Below are positions 1-8,591 of a stretch of DNA of 47,137 bases, piece after piece. A program made the translations under genes and the position numbers. The notes under the pieces are model-generated. The model saw only the letters and a list, made by a program, of their open reading frames with translations. It had not been told where the DNA came from and did no database searches. This stretch comes from JALHUB01 sp050010555. GTDB taxonomy: Bacteria; Chloroflexota; Dehalococcoidia; DSTF01; JALHUB01. Location of the stretch: the NCBI GenBank assembly GCA_050010555.1, contig JBEKKV010000033.1:1-47137 (forward strand). Direction: 5' to 3'. Each line of letters begins with the position of its first letter. Within the stretch, counting starts at the first letter, position 1.

Positions 1-2351
1 ACGGCTGTTTCACGACAGGCACGCCGACTCTGCCCACGGGCGATACAGTCGCAGCGCCGGTCTCTGAGATCACCTTGAAGGCTCTCGCAGTCGGCACCGA
101 CACACTTACGTTTGTCGAGGCCACTGAGTCGGATGCAGCCACCAATGCAAACCTGGTCTGCCCGCCCGCCAACCCGGGCGACGTAGTCAGGTGCTTCAAC
201 GGGACCGCAACTTGGGAATTGCTGCCGCCGCCCAGCACCTTCACGGTAACGCCCAGCAACACGGCTACCCCGACCCCGACTAACACGGCCACGCCTACTC
301 CCACCCCCACCCCGGTTCCGGGTGTGCGGATGGAGAAGGTCCCGAACCTCGCTAACCTGTGGATTGAGAAGACCTGCGTCGACCCGACCACGGGCAAGGG
401 ATGTCTGGAGATTGACGAGCACATCTACGGTATCGCAGACGTCTGCGACCCGAACAACATCGGCTGCACAGTTCCTGAGGGCCTCGGCGCGTGGGAGCAC
501 GAGCTCTTCTGGGACAAGCAGTTCGTGTCAGTCAGCACAACTCCGGTCAACACGTGGCTCACCAGCGGTGGGCGCGTAATTCCACCGAACGGCTGCTTCG
601 TGCAGATCCTGAACGAGCAATCGCTTCTCGAGGGCTGCGTGACCAAGGACACGAACCCGCCGACCGGCAAGCTCGGACCTGAGGGCGACGGCGTGGTCGA
701 GAAGATCATCATCACGCCGAACGTCCAGAACATCATGCAGGCCTACAGCATGCGGCCGACGAAGGACAACGGCATCGTGACCACCATCGCCGACAAGGAC
801 TGCGAGGTTACCGACACCCTGGGTGAGCAGATCCCGGGCACTCTCCCCGGCCAGCTCACTGTAGTATGCTCGAACGCGACCATCACGATCCGCATGCTTG
901 AGGGTGACCTCGACCTCAACTGCAGGGTCGACGTTGCGGACGACCAGGCAGAAGCGTTCCACTATGGCGCGACCACCGGTCTGCAGCTCTACAACCAGTG
1001 GTACGACCTGGAGCCCAAGGGAACCGATGGCGACATCGACATCAAGGACCTCCAGTTCGTCTTTGGTCGCAACTACAGTACCTGCGACAACCCGATACCG
1101 AACGACCAGGCTATCCCTGTCGGATCATCCGAAATCCCGCCGACGCCTGGACCGACGGCGACTTCGACCCTGACCTCGACACCGCTTCCGCCAACCTCCA
1201 CCACGACGCCTGTTCCGCCGACGGCGACCGCAACCCCCACGGTCACACGAACGGCGACGCCGACGAGCACTTTCACACCCACTCCGACGGCCACGTCGAC
1301 ACCGGTCCCCTGGAACGAGAACTGGTTGTGCCTTCCTGGGATGGCTAATGACCCTTGCGTGACTGATCTTACGACCGCCGCGGTCTACGCCGACGGCTCG
1401 ACTATCATTGAGCCGACACCGGTGCCGACACCGGACCCGCCGATCGACTGCTTCTTCATCTACCCGACGGTGAGCAGCCAGTTTACCCCTAACGCCAATC
1501 TGAACGTTGATCCAGAGGAGAAGGCGATCGCCTTTGAGTTCTCGCGCTTCTCTAGCGTGTGCAAGATGTACGCCCCCGTGTACCGGCAGTTCACGCTCGT
1601 CGCGATCAACACTCCCGGATGGCTCACGCCGGCGGTCTTCGATTTCGCATACAATGACGTCCTCGCCGCGTGGGACAGTTACTTGGCCAACTATAACCAC
1701 GGCCGCGGAGTTGTCATTATCGGCCACTCACAAGGGTCGTTCATGTTGAGGCGGCTGATCGCCACGCAAATCGACCCCAACCCGACGGTGCGTGCCAAGC
1801 TTGTCTCAGCCATAATACCGGGGGCGAACGTCGTGGTTCCCATCGGCCAGGATGTGGGCGGCGACTTCCAGAACATCCCCGCCTGCCGGTCTAACAGTCA
1901 AACAGGCTGCGTGGTGGCTTACTCCAGCTTTTACGACGAGCCGCCGGCTGATAGCTCGTTTGGGAGGGCGGGGAACGGACTTACGCCCGTGGACCCGAAC
2001 GTGTATCAAGTGCTATGCAACAACCCGGCGTCGATCTCAGGAGGAAGTGGTACGCTGGTGCCTTACTTCGCTACCCAGCCTTTCCCGGGGTTACTTGCCC
2101 CCTACCTGCCAACTCCAACTCCGGTAGAAACGACGCCGTGGGTAACGTTCCCCGATCGCTACACGGCGGAGTGCATGAGTGTTGGCGGCGCCAACTGGCT
2201 GCAGGTAAACCCTGCGTCGGGCGACACCAGGTGGACCGCGCCCGAGACATTAACTCCCGAGTGGGGGATGCACCTCTATGACGTCCCCTTCACATTGGGC
2301 AACCTTGTCCAACTTGTCGCCGACGAGTCGGCCGCGTACACGTCCCCGTAG
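1..2351 (+). CDS. Exported cohesin/dockerin-like protein with C-terminal DUF3089 hydrolase domain (5' end outside window)
   Basis: The frame is open from base 3, so the true start lies upstream; a TTG at 75 is only an internal possibility. The visible part begins with a stretch resembling the end of a cohesin-like beta domain. A Thr/Pro linker follows (about 240-320), then a domain ending in two Asp-rich, dockerin-like calcium loops (about 900-1090, with DLDLNCRVDVAD and DGDIDIKDLQ). A second long Thr/Pro linker (about 1130-1310) leads to an alpha/beta-hydrolase domain of the DUF3089 type: the start FFIYPTVSS and the nucleophile elbow GHSQGS near 1722-1739 are clear. The product is probably secreted or surface-attached and hydrolyses an unknown ester or amide. 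Domain order is read from the sequence; the substrate is unknown. The next gene, folD, is convergent. Confidence 0.8.
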   Translation, partial: GCFTTGTPTLPTGDTVAAPVSEITLKALAVGTDTLTFVEATESDAATNANLVCPPANPGDVVRCFNGTATWELLPPPSTFTVTPSNTATPTPTNTATPTPTPTPVPGVRMEKVPNLANLWIEKTCVDPTTGKGCLEIDEHIYGIADVCDPNNIGCTVPEGLGAWEHELFWDKQFVSVSTTPVNTWLTSGGRVIPPNGCFVQILNEQSLLEGCVTKDTNPPTGKLGPEGDGVVEKIIITPNVQNIMQAYSMRPTKDNGIVTTIADKDCEVTDTLGEQIPGTLPGQLTVVCSNATITIRMLEGDLDLNCRVDVADDQAEAFHYGATTGLQLYNQWYDLEPKGTDGDIDIKDLQFVFGRNYSTCDNPIPNDQAIPVGSSEIPPTPGPTATSTLTSTPLPPTSTTTPVPPTATATPTVTRTATPTSTFTPTPTATSTPVPWNENWLCLPGMANDPCVTDLTTAAVYADGSTIIEPTPVPTPDPPIDCFFIYPTVSSQFTPNANLNVDPEEKAIAFEFSRFSSVCKMYAPVYRQFTLVAINTPGWLTPAVFDFAYNDVLAAWDSYLANYNHGRGVVIIGHSQGSFMLRRLIATQIDPNPTVRAKLVSAIIPGANVVVPIGQDVGGDFQNIPACRSNSQTGCVVAYSSFYDEPPADSSFGRAGNGLTPVDPNVYQVLCNNPASISGGSGTLVPYFATQPFPGLLAPYLPTPTPVETTPWVTFPDRYTAECMSVGGANWLQVNPASGDTRWTAPETLTPEWGMHLYDVPFTLGNLVQLVADESAAYTSP

Positions 2352-2392
2352 GAACGGACAAACAACAGTGCGAGCAGAAAGGGGCGGCGGCC

Positions 2393-3274
2393 TTACTCGA
2401 AACGGCCCTCCGCGGCGAGAACGGTGTTGGAGAGCAGCATCGTAACCGTCATCGGGCCGACGCCGCCGGGGACGGGCGTTATCGCCGCTGCCTTCTCGGC
2501 CACCGCATCGTAATCGACGTCACCGACTAGCCGGTAGCCGCTCTTGCGTGAGGCGTCTTCGATCCGGTTGTTGCCCACGTCGATGACCACTGCCCCTTCC
2601 CGCACCATGCCGGCAGTAATAGCACGGGCGGCGCCCATGGCCGCGATGAGGGTATCCGCCTGCAGCGTCATCTTCGCCAGATCGGGCGTGCGGGTGTGAC
2701 AAACGGTCACGGTGGCATTGGCCCCGGGCGCCTTCTGCATCAGAATGGCGGCCAGCGGTTTGCCGACGATATTGGAACGGCCGCAAATGACGACATGCTT
2801 GCCTTCTGGATCGTGGCCGGTGCGGAGGAGGAGCTGCTGCACGCCGGCGGGGGTGGCGGGCTTGAACGTCGGTTCGCCGCGCAGAAGCCGGCCGATATTC
2901 GCCGGATGGATGCCGTCGACGTCCTTCTCAACGGCGATGGCGTTGATGACAGCGTCCTCGCTGAGCGATGGTGGCAGCGGGAGCTGCACGAGAATCCCGT
3001 GCCAGATAGAGTCGGCGTTGAGACGCCGTACGAGGTCGACGACCTGCTCCTGAGGCCTATCGCCGGGAATTTGAAAGGTCTGGGAGTTGATGCCGACTTC
3101 AGCGGCACCCTGATTCTTCGATGCGACGTAGGAGAGGGAAGCAGGGTTGTCGCCGACGAGCACGAACGCGAGCCCGGGCCTCACGCCGCGCTGCTTGAGG
3201 GCGTCCACGCGCCCGCGCAACTCCGCCCGTATCTCCTGCGAGATTGCCCGCCCATCGATTATCTTCGCCGTCAT
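2393..3274 (-). CDS. folD: Bifunctional methylenetetrahydrofolate dehydrogenase / methenyltetrahydrofolate cyclohydrolase
   Basis: FolD interconverts 5,10-methylene-, 5,10-methenyl- and 10-formyl-tetrahydrofolate in the cytoplasm. The start at 3274 (MTAKIIDGRA) is preferred over an upstream in-frame codon because GAGGAGG sits 7 bases before it; the protein is then 293 residues, normal for the family. Signature segments are present in order: YVASKNQGAAEVG with the catalytic Lys, VQLPLPP, DVDGIHPANIGRL, GRSNIVGKPLA (nucleotide site), DVGNN and the C-terminal TPVPGGVGPMTVTML. The common PCTP motif reads PATP here. The gene is convergent with the hydrolase and divergent from gyrA. With the methyltetrahydrofolate methyltransferase at 6078 it gives the window a folate C1 branch. 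Confidence 0.96.
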   Translation of the reverse strand: MTAKIIDGRAISQEIRAELRGRVDALKQRGVRPGLAFVLVGDNPASLSYVASKNQGAAEVGINSQTFQIPGDRPQEQVVDLVRRLNADSIWHGILVQLPLPPSLSEDAVINAIAVEKDVDGIHPANIGRLLRGEPTFKPATPAGVQQLLLRTGHDPEGKHVVICGRSNIVGKPLAAILMQKAPGANATVTVCHTRTPDLAKMTLQADTLIAAMGAARAITAGMVREGAVVIDVGNNRIEDASRKSGYRLVGDVDYDAVAEKAAAITPVPGGVGPMTVTMLLSNTVLAAEGRFE

Positions 3275-3420
3275 GCGAGTGCCTCCTCGAACGGAGTATA
3301 GCAGGGCGATAGGATGTCGCTCCACAGAACAGAGAGGCGAAGAATGGGCGCCGATCAGAGACCGTTAGATTCGATTGTGGTACGATGGCGCTGCCGAAGA
3401 CCCTACATTAAGGCAGGAAC

Positions 3421-6021
3421 ATGACAACCGATACCGGCATTGGCAACGTGCGTCCCATCAAGATTGAGGACGAGATGCGCGCGTCCTACCTGGACTACGC
3501 GATGAGCGTCATCGTGTCGCGCGCGCTGCCGGACGTGCGGGATGGGCTAAAGCCGGTGCAGCGTCGCATCCTCTACGGCATGTCGGAGCTGCACCTCCGA
3601 TCTACCAGCCCCTATCGTAAGTGCGCCACCACCGTCGGCGACGTGATGGGCAAGTACCACCCCCACGGCGATGCGCCGATCTACGAGACGCTGGTCCGGA
3701 TGGCACAGGACTTCTCGCTGCGCTATCCGCTTGTCGACGGGCAGGGCAACTTCGGCAGCATCGACGGTGACCCCGCCGCCGCGATGCGCTACACGGAAGC
3801 CCGCCTGTCCGCAGTGGCGGAAGAGATGCTCGCCGACATCGACAAGAACACGGTTGACTTTGTCCCCAACTTTGACGGCGAACACACCGAACCCGTCGTT
3901 CTGCCTTCGCGCCTGCCGAACCTCCTCGTCAACGGCGCTTATGGCATCGCCGTCGGCATGGCGACGAATGTGCCGCCGCACAACCTGGGCGAGGTCTGCG
4001 ACGCTGTCTGCCGCCTCATCGACAAGCCGGACGCGACGATGGACGAACTGGCGGACGTCGTCAAAGGACCCGACTTCCCAACCGGAGGCTTCATCTTCCG
4101 GTACGAGCAGGTACGCAAGGATGGCACGGAGGCGCGAGAGGACGCCATAAGAGAGGCGTACCGCGACGGCCGCGGACGCGTAATGATGCGCGCCTGCACC
4201 CATATAGAGGAGACGACGCGCGGCGGCCGGCAGCAGATCATCGTCACGGAGTTGCCCTACATGACGAACAAGGCGTCGCTGATCGAGCGCATCGCCGATC
4301 TGGCGCGCAGCAAACGCATCGATGGCATAAGCGACCTGCGAGACGAGTCCGACCGGCACGGAATGCGCATCGTTGTCGAGCTGAGCCGGGCGGGCCAGGC
4401 GCAGGAAGTATTGAACCAGCTCTATCGCTTCACCGGCATGCAATCATCATTCCCGATCAACATGCTGGCGCTGGTCGACGGGCAGCCGCGGACGCTAAGC
4501 CTGAAGCGGGTGCTGGAACATTACGTCAGTTTCCGCCGCGAGGTTATTCGACGTCGCTCACAATTCGAGCTGGAGCGGGCCAGGGAGCGCGAGCACATCC
4601 TCCAGGGGCTGATGAAGGCACTCCAGAACCTGGACGAGGTAATCCAGACGATCCGCAAGGCGCAGTCGGCTGAGGACGCGAAGGAACGGCTGATGAAGGC
4701 GCCGTTCAAGATGAGCGACCGCCAGGCGCAAGCGGTGCTGGACATGCAGCTTCGCCGGCTGGCACGGCTTGAGCGACAGAAGATCGAAGAGGAGTACAAC
4801 GGCATCATTCAGCAAATCGCCTACCTGGAAGACCTGCTCGGTAACCCCCGGAAGATCGACTACCTCATCAAGGAAGACGCACAGGACATCAAGAAGCGCT
4901 ACGGTGACCCTCGCCGGACACGCATCATCGACCAGGAGCTCGTGGAGCTGACGGCGGAGGACCTGGTGCCGCACCAGGAGATCGTCGTCACGCTGAGCAA
5001 TCGCGGTTATATCAAGCGCATCCCGCTCGACACTTACCGGTTGCAGCGACGCGGCGGCCGCGGCATCACGGGCATGACGACTCGGGAGGCCGACGCTGTG
5101 CGGCGGCTCCTAGTTGCGGACACACATGACAGCCTGCTGTTCTTCACGGGTCGCGGCTGCGTCTTCCAGTTGCGGGCGTATGACCTGCCTGACGCAAAAC
5201 GACAGGCGAAGGGCGATGCGCTGGTCAACCTGATCGAGATGCCGCAGGGCGACACCGTCACCGCGCAGGTCGGCGTACGCAGCTTTGAGAAAGACTACCT
5301 GGTGCAAGCCACCCGGCGCGGCGAGGTGAAGAAGACGGCGCTCTCCGAGTTCGAGTCAGTGCGACGGGCCGGGCTCATTTGCATGGACCTGGAGCCGGGA
5401 GACGAGCTGGTTACGGCGAAGCAGGTGGCTGAGGACGACGACGTCATCCTCATCAGCAGCCGCGGCAAGGCGGTGCGCTTCGCGGTCAAGGAGCTGCGCG
5501 CGGCATCGCGGGCGAGCGGCGGCGTCCGCGGCATGCAGCTCGGCAAGGACGAGAGCGTGGTCGGGATGGAGGTCGTGACGCCGAAGATGCAGTTGCTGAC
5601 GGTGACAGCGAACGGCTTTGGCAAGCGGACGCTCTTCGAGGATTACCCGCGGCACCATCGCGGCGGCGGCGGCGTCGTGACGCATCAGATAACGGACAAG
5701 ACGGGGCCGGTGGTAGCAGCGCGCACCGTCAACGAGATGCAGGAGCTGATGATCATCTCTGCTTCCGGCATCATCCTGCGAACGCGGATCGACAGCATAT
5801 CGATGGTGGGACGCGGGACGCAGGGCGTGCACCTGATGGGCGTCGGGCCGGGCGATCTGGTTGCGTCGATCTCGGTCTTTGAGGTCGGGCAGGCACCGAA
5901 CAAGGGCGCGCAGGCCGAGGGAAAGAAGAAGGCGGTGGAACTGTTGAAGGACGGCGACGGCAAGAGCCCGAAGGGCCCGACGAGCGCCAAGAAGCCGCCG
6001 TCAAAGGGCCGCAAAGGCTAG
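3421..6021 (+). CDS. gyrA: DNA gyrase subunit A
   Basis: This is the ATP-independent breakage-reunion subunit of gyrase, which works with GyrB to introduce negative supercoils. At 866 residues it has the usual length. The N-terminal topoisomerase IIA domain contains KPVQRRILYGM and the catalytic tyrosine in AAAMRYTE (Tyr124). A coiled coil lies around residues 375-480. The C-terminal beta-pinwheel starts with a GyrA box, QRRGGRG, near residues 542-548, which favours gyrase over topoisomerase IV. The last 35 residues are Lys-rich and low complexity. In the quinolone-determining segment HPHGDAPIYET, the positions equal to E. coli Ser83 and Asp87 are Ala85 and Glu89. The ATG follows a modest AGGAAC ribosome site. 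No gyrB is in the window. Confidence 0.95.
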   Translation: MTTDTGIGNVRPIKIEDEMRASYLDYAMSVIVSRALPDVRDGLKPVQRRILYGMSELHLRSTSPYRKCATTVGDVMGKYHPHGDAPIYETLVRMAQDFSLRYPLVDGQGNFGSIDGDPAAAMRYTEARLSAVAEEMLADIDKNTVDFVPNFDGEHTEPVVLPSRLPNLLVNGAYGIAVGMATNVPPHNLGEVCDAVCRLIDKPDATMDELADVVKGPDFPTGGFIFRYEQVRKDGTEAREDAIREAYRDGRGRVMMRACTHIEETTRGGRQQIIVTELPYMTNKASLIERIADLARSKRIDGISDLRDESDRHGMRIVVELSRAGQAQEVLNQLYRFTGMQSSFPINMLALVDGQPRTLSLKRVLEHYVSFRREVIRRRSQFELERAREREHILQGLMKALQNLDEVIQTIRKAQSAEDAKERLMKAPFKMSDRQAQAVLDMQLRRLARLERQKIEEEYNGIIQQIAYLEDLLGNPRKIDYLIKEDAQDIKKRYGDPRRTRIIDQELVELTAEDLVPHQEIVVTLSNRGYIKRIPLDTYRLQRRGGRGITGMTTREADAVRRLLVADTHDSLLFFTGRGCVFQLRAYDLPDAKRQAKGDALVNLIEMPQGDTVTAQVGVRSFEKDYLVQATRRGEVKKTALSEFESVRRAGLICMDLEPGDELVTAKQVAEDDDVILISSRGKAVRFAVKELRAASRASGGVRGMQLGKDESVVGMEVVTPKMQLLTVTANGFGKRTLFEDYPRHHRGGGGVVTHQITDKTGPVVAARTVNEMQELMIISASGIILRTRIDSISMVGRGTQGVHLMGVGPGDLVASISVFEVGQAPNKGAQAEGKKKAVELLKDGDGKSPKGPTSAKKPPSKGRKG

Positions 6022-6030
6022 TTTCCGCTC

Positions 6031-6050
6031 CTGCGGACTGAAGCCCGCAG
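6031..6050. repeat. Small hairpin repeat, copy 1 (CTGCGG...CCGCAG)
   Basis: A perfect 6-bp stem, CTGCGG/CCGCAG, encloses loop ACTGAAGC between the convergent ends of gyrA and the methyltransferase. There is no T run on either side, so it is not a classic intrinsic terminator. A close copy with a 7-bp stem lies at 31483-31502, with shared flanks (TTCTGCGG...GAA.CCCGCAG), suggesting an interspersed REP-like element. Confidence 0.5.
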
Positions 6051-6077
6051 AACTCCCCACTATCCCAGGAAGGCGGT

Positions 6078-6959
6078 CTACGCCGTCGACGATTGCTCGG
6101 CGGCTTGCTGCGCTTCGAGGGCCTTTTGCCGTTCGCGGAAGGCTTTGATGTAGCGGGCGCTGTACTCGTCGCGGCCGAGGAGCATGTCGGCGGCAAGGAC
6201 GAGGGGGCGCGCTTTCGCGACGTCGATGATGGGGCAGTTGACGCCGGCGCCGATGAGCAGGGCCAGGAAGGTCGAGTTGATCAGGTCGCGGTCGGGCAGG
6301 CCGAAGGAGACGTTGCTGACGCCAGCGGTGACGTTCTGGCCCATCTCGGTGCGGACGCGGCGGACGGCTTCGAGCGTCTGGGCAGCGGCGGTGTGGTCGG
6401 TGGCGACGGTCATCACGAGGCAGTCGATGATGACGTCTTCCTGGGGGATGCCCATCGAGACGGCGCGGTCGACGAGCTTGTGGGCGATGGCGACGCGCTT
6501 GTCGACGGAGGTCGGGATGCCTTCGTCGTCCATGCAGAGGCCAATGAAGGCGGTGCCGTACTCTTTGACGAGCGGCAGGAGGGCGGCCATGGCCTTCTCT
6601 TCGCCGGTGATGGAGTTGATGATGGGCTTGCCCTGGTAGACGTTGAGGGCGGCTGTGAGGGCCTCCGGGTTGTTGCTGTCGATGCTGATGGGCACGTCGA
6701 CGGCGTCCATGACGGTCTTGAGGGCGATGGGCAGGACTTTGGCCTGGTCGAGCCCGGCGAGGCCGATGTTGACGTCGAGGACGTCGGCGCCGGCTTCGAC
6801 CTGGGCGACGGCGGAGGCGCGGACGAGGTCCATGTCGCCTTCCATAAGGGCGGCGGCGAGCTTCTTCTTACCGGTTGGGTTGATGCGCTCGCCGATGAGG
6901 ACGGTTGGTCCCTGGCCGATGACGACTTCCTTTGTGGCGGAAGACAGCCTTGTCAGCAT
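6078..6959 (-). CDS. Methyltetrahydrofolate:corrinoid methyltransferase (AcsE/MtrH-like, pterin-binding TIM barrel)
   Basis: The protein is predicted to move the methyl group of 5-methyltetrahydrofolate to or from a corrinoid protein. It is 293 residues, close to family length. A dihydropteroate-synthase-like barrel is visible: IGERINPTGKKKL at the start, ADVLDVNIG, PISIDSNNPEAL, INSITGE, then GVSNVSFGLPDR. The Asn in the last motif matches the residue that contacts N5 of the pterin in acetogen MeTr. The ATG at 6959 has AGGAGG eight bases upstream. The last 20 residues are Ala/Gln-rich. A corrinoid protein, its reductive activator and a B12 uptake operon lie 4-12 kb downstream. Whether it serves the acetyl-CoA pathway, O-demethylation or another C1 route cannot be told here, as no CO dehydrogenase/acetyl-CoA synthase genes are in the window. 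Confidence 0.88.
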   Translation of the reverse strand: MLTRLSSATKEVVIGQGPTVLIGERINPTGKKKLAAALMEGDMDLVRASAVAQVEAGADVLDVNIGLAGLDQAKVLPIALKTVMDAVDVPISIDSNNPEALTAALNVYQGKPIINSITGEEKAMAALLPLVKEYGTAFIGLCMDDEGIPTSVDKRVAIAHKLVDRAVSMGIPQEDVIIDCLVMTVATDHTAAAQTLEAVRRVRTEMGQNVTAGVSNVSFGLPDRDLINSTFLALLIGAGVNCPIIDVAKARPLVLAADMLLGRDEYSARYIKAFRERQKALEAQQAAEQSSTA

Positions 6960-7139
6960 AGGTTAGGCCTCCTGTCGGATGGGGTACGGTCAAGTATAGG
7001 GCGGCGGGCAGCGGGAGGGGAAGGGCGGCGCTCAGGGGCGGGGCCGACGGCTATGATTGTATTTGTTTGTGAAAAAGATCGCTCTGGCGAATCTGTTAAG
7101 GGCGCTTCTGGTCAATTGAACGTCGAAAGCGGCGGTTGA

Positions 7140-7217
7140 CCCGGACCCAGACGGGCGAGCGGGCAAGCCCGGACCCAGGCGGGCGAGCAGGTGAGCCCGG
7201 ACGGGTAAACGGGCAGG
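7140..7217. repeat. 28-bp direct repeats, two full and one partial unit
   Basis: The 408-bp gap between the methyltransferase and the Shedu-like gene (6960-7367) holds two head-to-tail 28-bp units, 7140-7167 and 7168-7195. Each begins CCCGGACCCA and they differ at only a few positions. A decayed third unit starts at 7196. There are no spacers, so it is not a CRISPR array. Apart from these repeats and the -10 element at 7319, I see nothing in the gap. Confidence 0.7.
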
Positions 7218-7318
7218 CGGAGGTGAGGATAGCAGAGCGCGGGAGGAGTTGGAAGCGGTTAGTGGCAGTGAGGCACGCTAGTCGTTCTGCCCCCTGTTCG
7301 GCGGCCGTGTAACCTCAG

Positions 7319-7324
7319 TATAAT
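7319..7324 (+). promoter_or_regulatory. Consensus -10 element for the Shedu-like gene
   Basis: A perfect TATAAT lies 43 bases before the ATG at 7368. The -35 position 17 bases upstream is poor (CTGTTC/TGTTCG), so the promoter may be weak or need an activator. Confidence 0.45.
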
Positions 7325-7367
7325 CACGTTGCGTCTTGACGTATCCGTTTGAAAGATTGCGTCCCTC

Positions 7368-8432
7368 ATGGCCACAGCGGACTCGCGGTTGCAGAAGATT
7401 CGGGATTTCCTGAGCGCATACCTGGACACCACTCAGCGCATCGCTCAGCGCTTCTCAGATCGCGACGATATTTTCGCCGAACACTTCCTGTCGCCGTTTT
7501 CTATCATCGCCTATTCTTGTAGAGACGGACTCGTGATCGACTTCGTAGAGGCTGCCGAGAGGAATAAGGTCGGCATCCGCTCCGTCCAGTCTCATTCTAT
7601 GGGGGAGGTTCTATCGTCGGTCACGTTCGGTTTGTTCAACTTCAAGGCTAAGGCTCCGGATCACCCGACATCCAGGCCCGCGCTAACGCTCACCCGATTC
7701 GTTGTGCGCAACACAAAGGCTGACAGGGAGCGCTACATCTGTCTTGTTTGGCTGTGGTGGAAGCAGGATGTCGACAAGTGGTCAACGGGAGACGGCCTCG
7801 ACATGGCGCTTAGGGATGCGCAGTCTTACCTCACATGGTACGGGTTGGGTTCTCCGGGCAAACCGCTTGCTGGCAAAGCGCTGGACGACCTGCAGCGAAT
7901 ACTCGACGAATACGAGAAGTTGTTGATTGCCCCGAACCTGCCGGAAAGGGACTTGCAGCAATTCCTGACCGCCCATCCCATCATATTGACCCCCGCCTTC
8001 GAGACCGTGATACCAAAGCAGCAGATTGGTTGCGGCAAGCAGTACGAAATCGACTTCGTAATCCGCCAAGAGGCCGAGCGGTATCTTGTGGTGGAGATCG
8101 AGAAGCCTTCGACGCCGCTATTCACGAAGGGGGGCAACTTCACGGCCGATTTCAATCACGCCGAGCGACAGATGATCGACTTCCTCGGCTGGATAGATGA
8201 GAATCTCGCGACTGCCAGAACGGTGATGCCCGGCATCAAGGATCCGCTGGGGTTGGTGGTGATTGGGCGACGAAGTGGACTTGACTACGCGAACCAGGCT
8301 CGTCTGCAGAAGAAGAACGCTAGTACACGCTCCAGCCATGAGTTCGTCACATTCGACGATTTGTTGACCAAGGGGAAATTGCTCACCAGGGCCTTGGATT
8401 CGATAGGCGGCGGATCGCAATCCGTGGGTTGA
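7368..8432 (+). CDS. Shedu-like DUF4263 nuclease (putative anti-phage defence protein)
   Basis: This 354-residue protein has a C-terminal half resembling the DUF4263/Shedu SduA nucleases, a single-gene anti-phage family with a PD-(D/E)XK fold. The core motif is visible as YEIDFVI with Asp229, followed by LVVEIEKP with Glu243, Glu245 and Lys246. A conserved-looking helix with NHAERQMIDFLGWI comes after it. The N-terminal 190 residues have no motif I recognise and may be the sensing part. The gene stands alone behind its own -10 element. Its base composition is visibly less GC-rich than its neighbours, and it is followed by a gene remnant, so horizontal acquisition is plausible. Defence function is inferred from the family; some DUF4263 proteins are of unknown role. 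Confidence 0.75.
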   Translation: MATADSRLQKIRDFLSAYLDTTQRIAQRFSDRDDIFAEHFLSPFSIIAYSCRDGLVIDFVEAAERNKVGIRSVQSHSMGEVLSSVTFGLFNFKAKAPDHPTSRPALTLTRFVVRNTKADRERYICLVWLWWKQDVDKWSTGDGLDMALRDAQSYLTWYGLGSPGKPLAGKALDDLQRILDEYEKLLIAPNLPERDLQQFLTAHPIILTPAFETVIPKQQIGCGKQYEIDFVIRQEAERYLVVEIEKPSTPLFTKGGNFTADFNHAERQMIDFLGWIDENLATARTVMPGIKDPLGLVVIGRRSGLDYANQARLQKKNASTRSSHEFVTFDDLLTKGKLLTRALDSIGGGSQSVG

Positions 8433-8458
8433 CCAGCGGGCCGGGCTGTACTCTGTTA

Positions 8459-8535
8459 TCAGGTTTCGCGGGTGTTGCGGCGGTAAGAGAGGGCGGCGGA
8501 AGGACAGCGGTCGACCTGCGCGATTGTTGCGCTCG
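8459..8535 (-). pseudogene. Remnant of a 4Fe-4S mono-cluster protein gene (3' end only)
   Basis: Read on the minus strand, this stretch encodes ATIAQVDRCPSAALSYR followed by a stop. It is nearly identical to the C-terminus of the intact small iron-sulfur protein at 9461-9724 (AIIAQVDRCPSAALSYR). No start codon or Cys-bearing N-terminal half is present. It looks like the stump left by duplication and deletion, perhaps when the neighbouring accessory genes arrived. Confidence 0.7.
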
Positions 8536-8591
8536 CAACACAGGCGATCAGACGAATTGACGCATTTCTTCGAGGCGCATACTATGCCAGC

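Noticed and set aside
6093..7139. Plus-strand frame of 348 codons opposite the methyltransferase
   Set aside because: Antisense shadow of the AcsE/MtrH-like gene; Gly/Asp/Val-rich with no motif.
7140..7217. Possible CRISPR array
   Set aside because: The 28-bp units are directly adjacent with no spacers, there are only two to three of them, and no cas gene is present.
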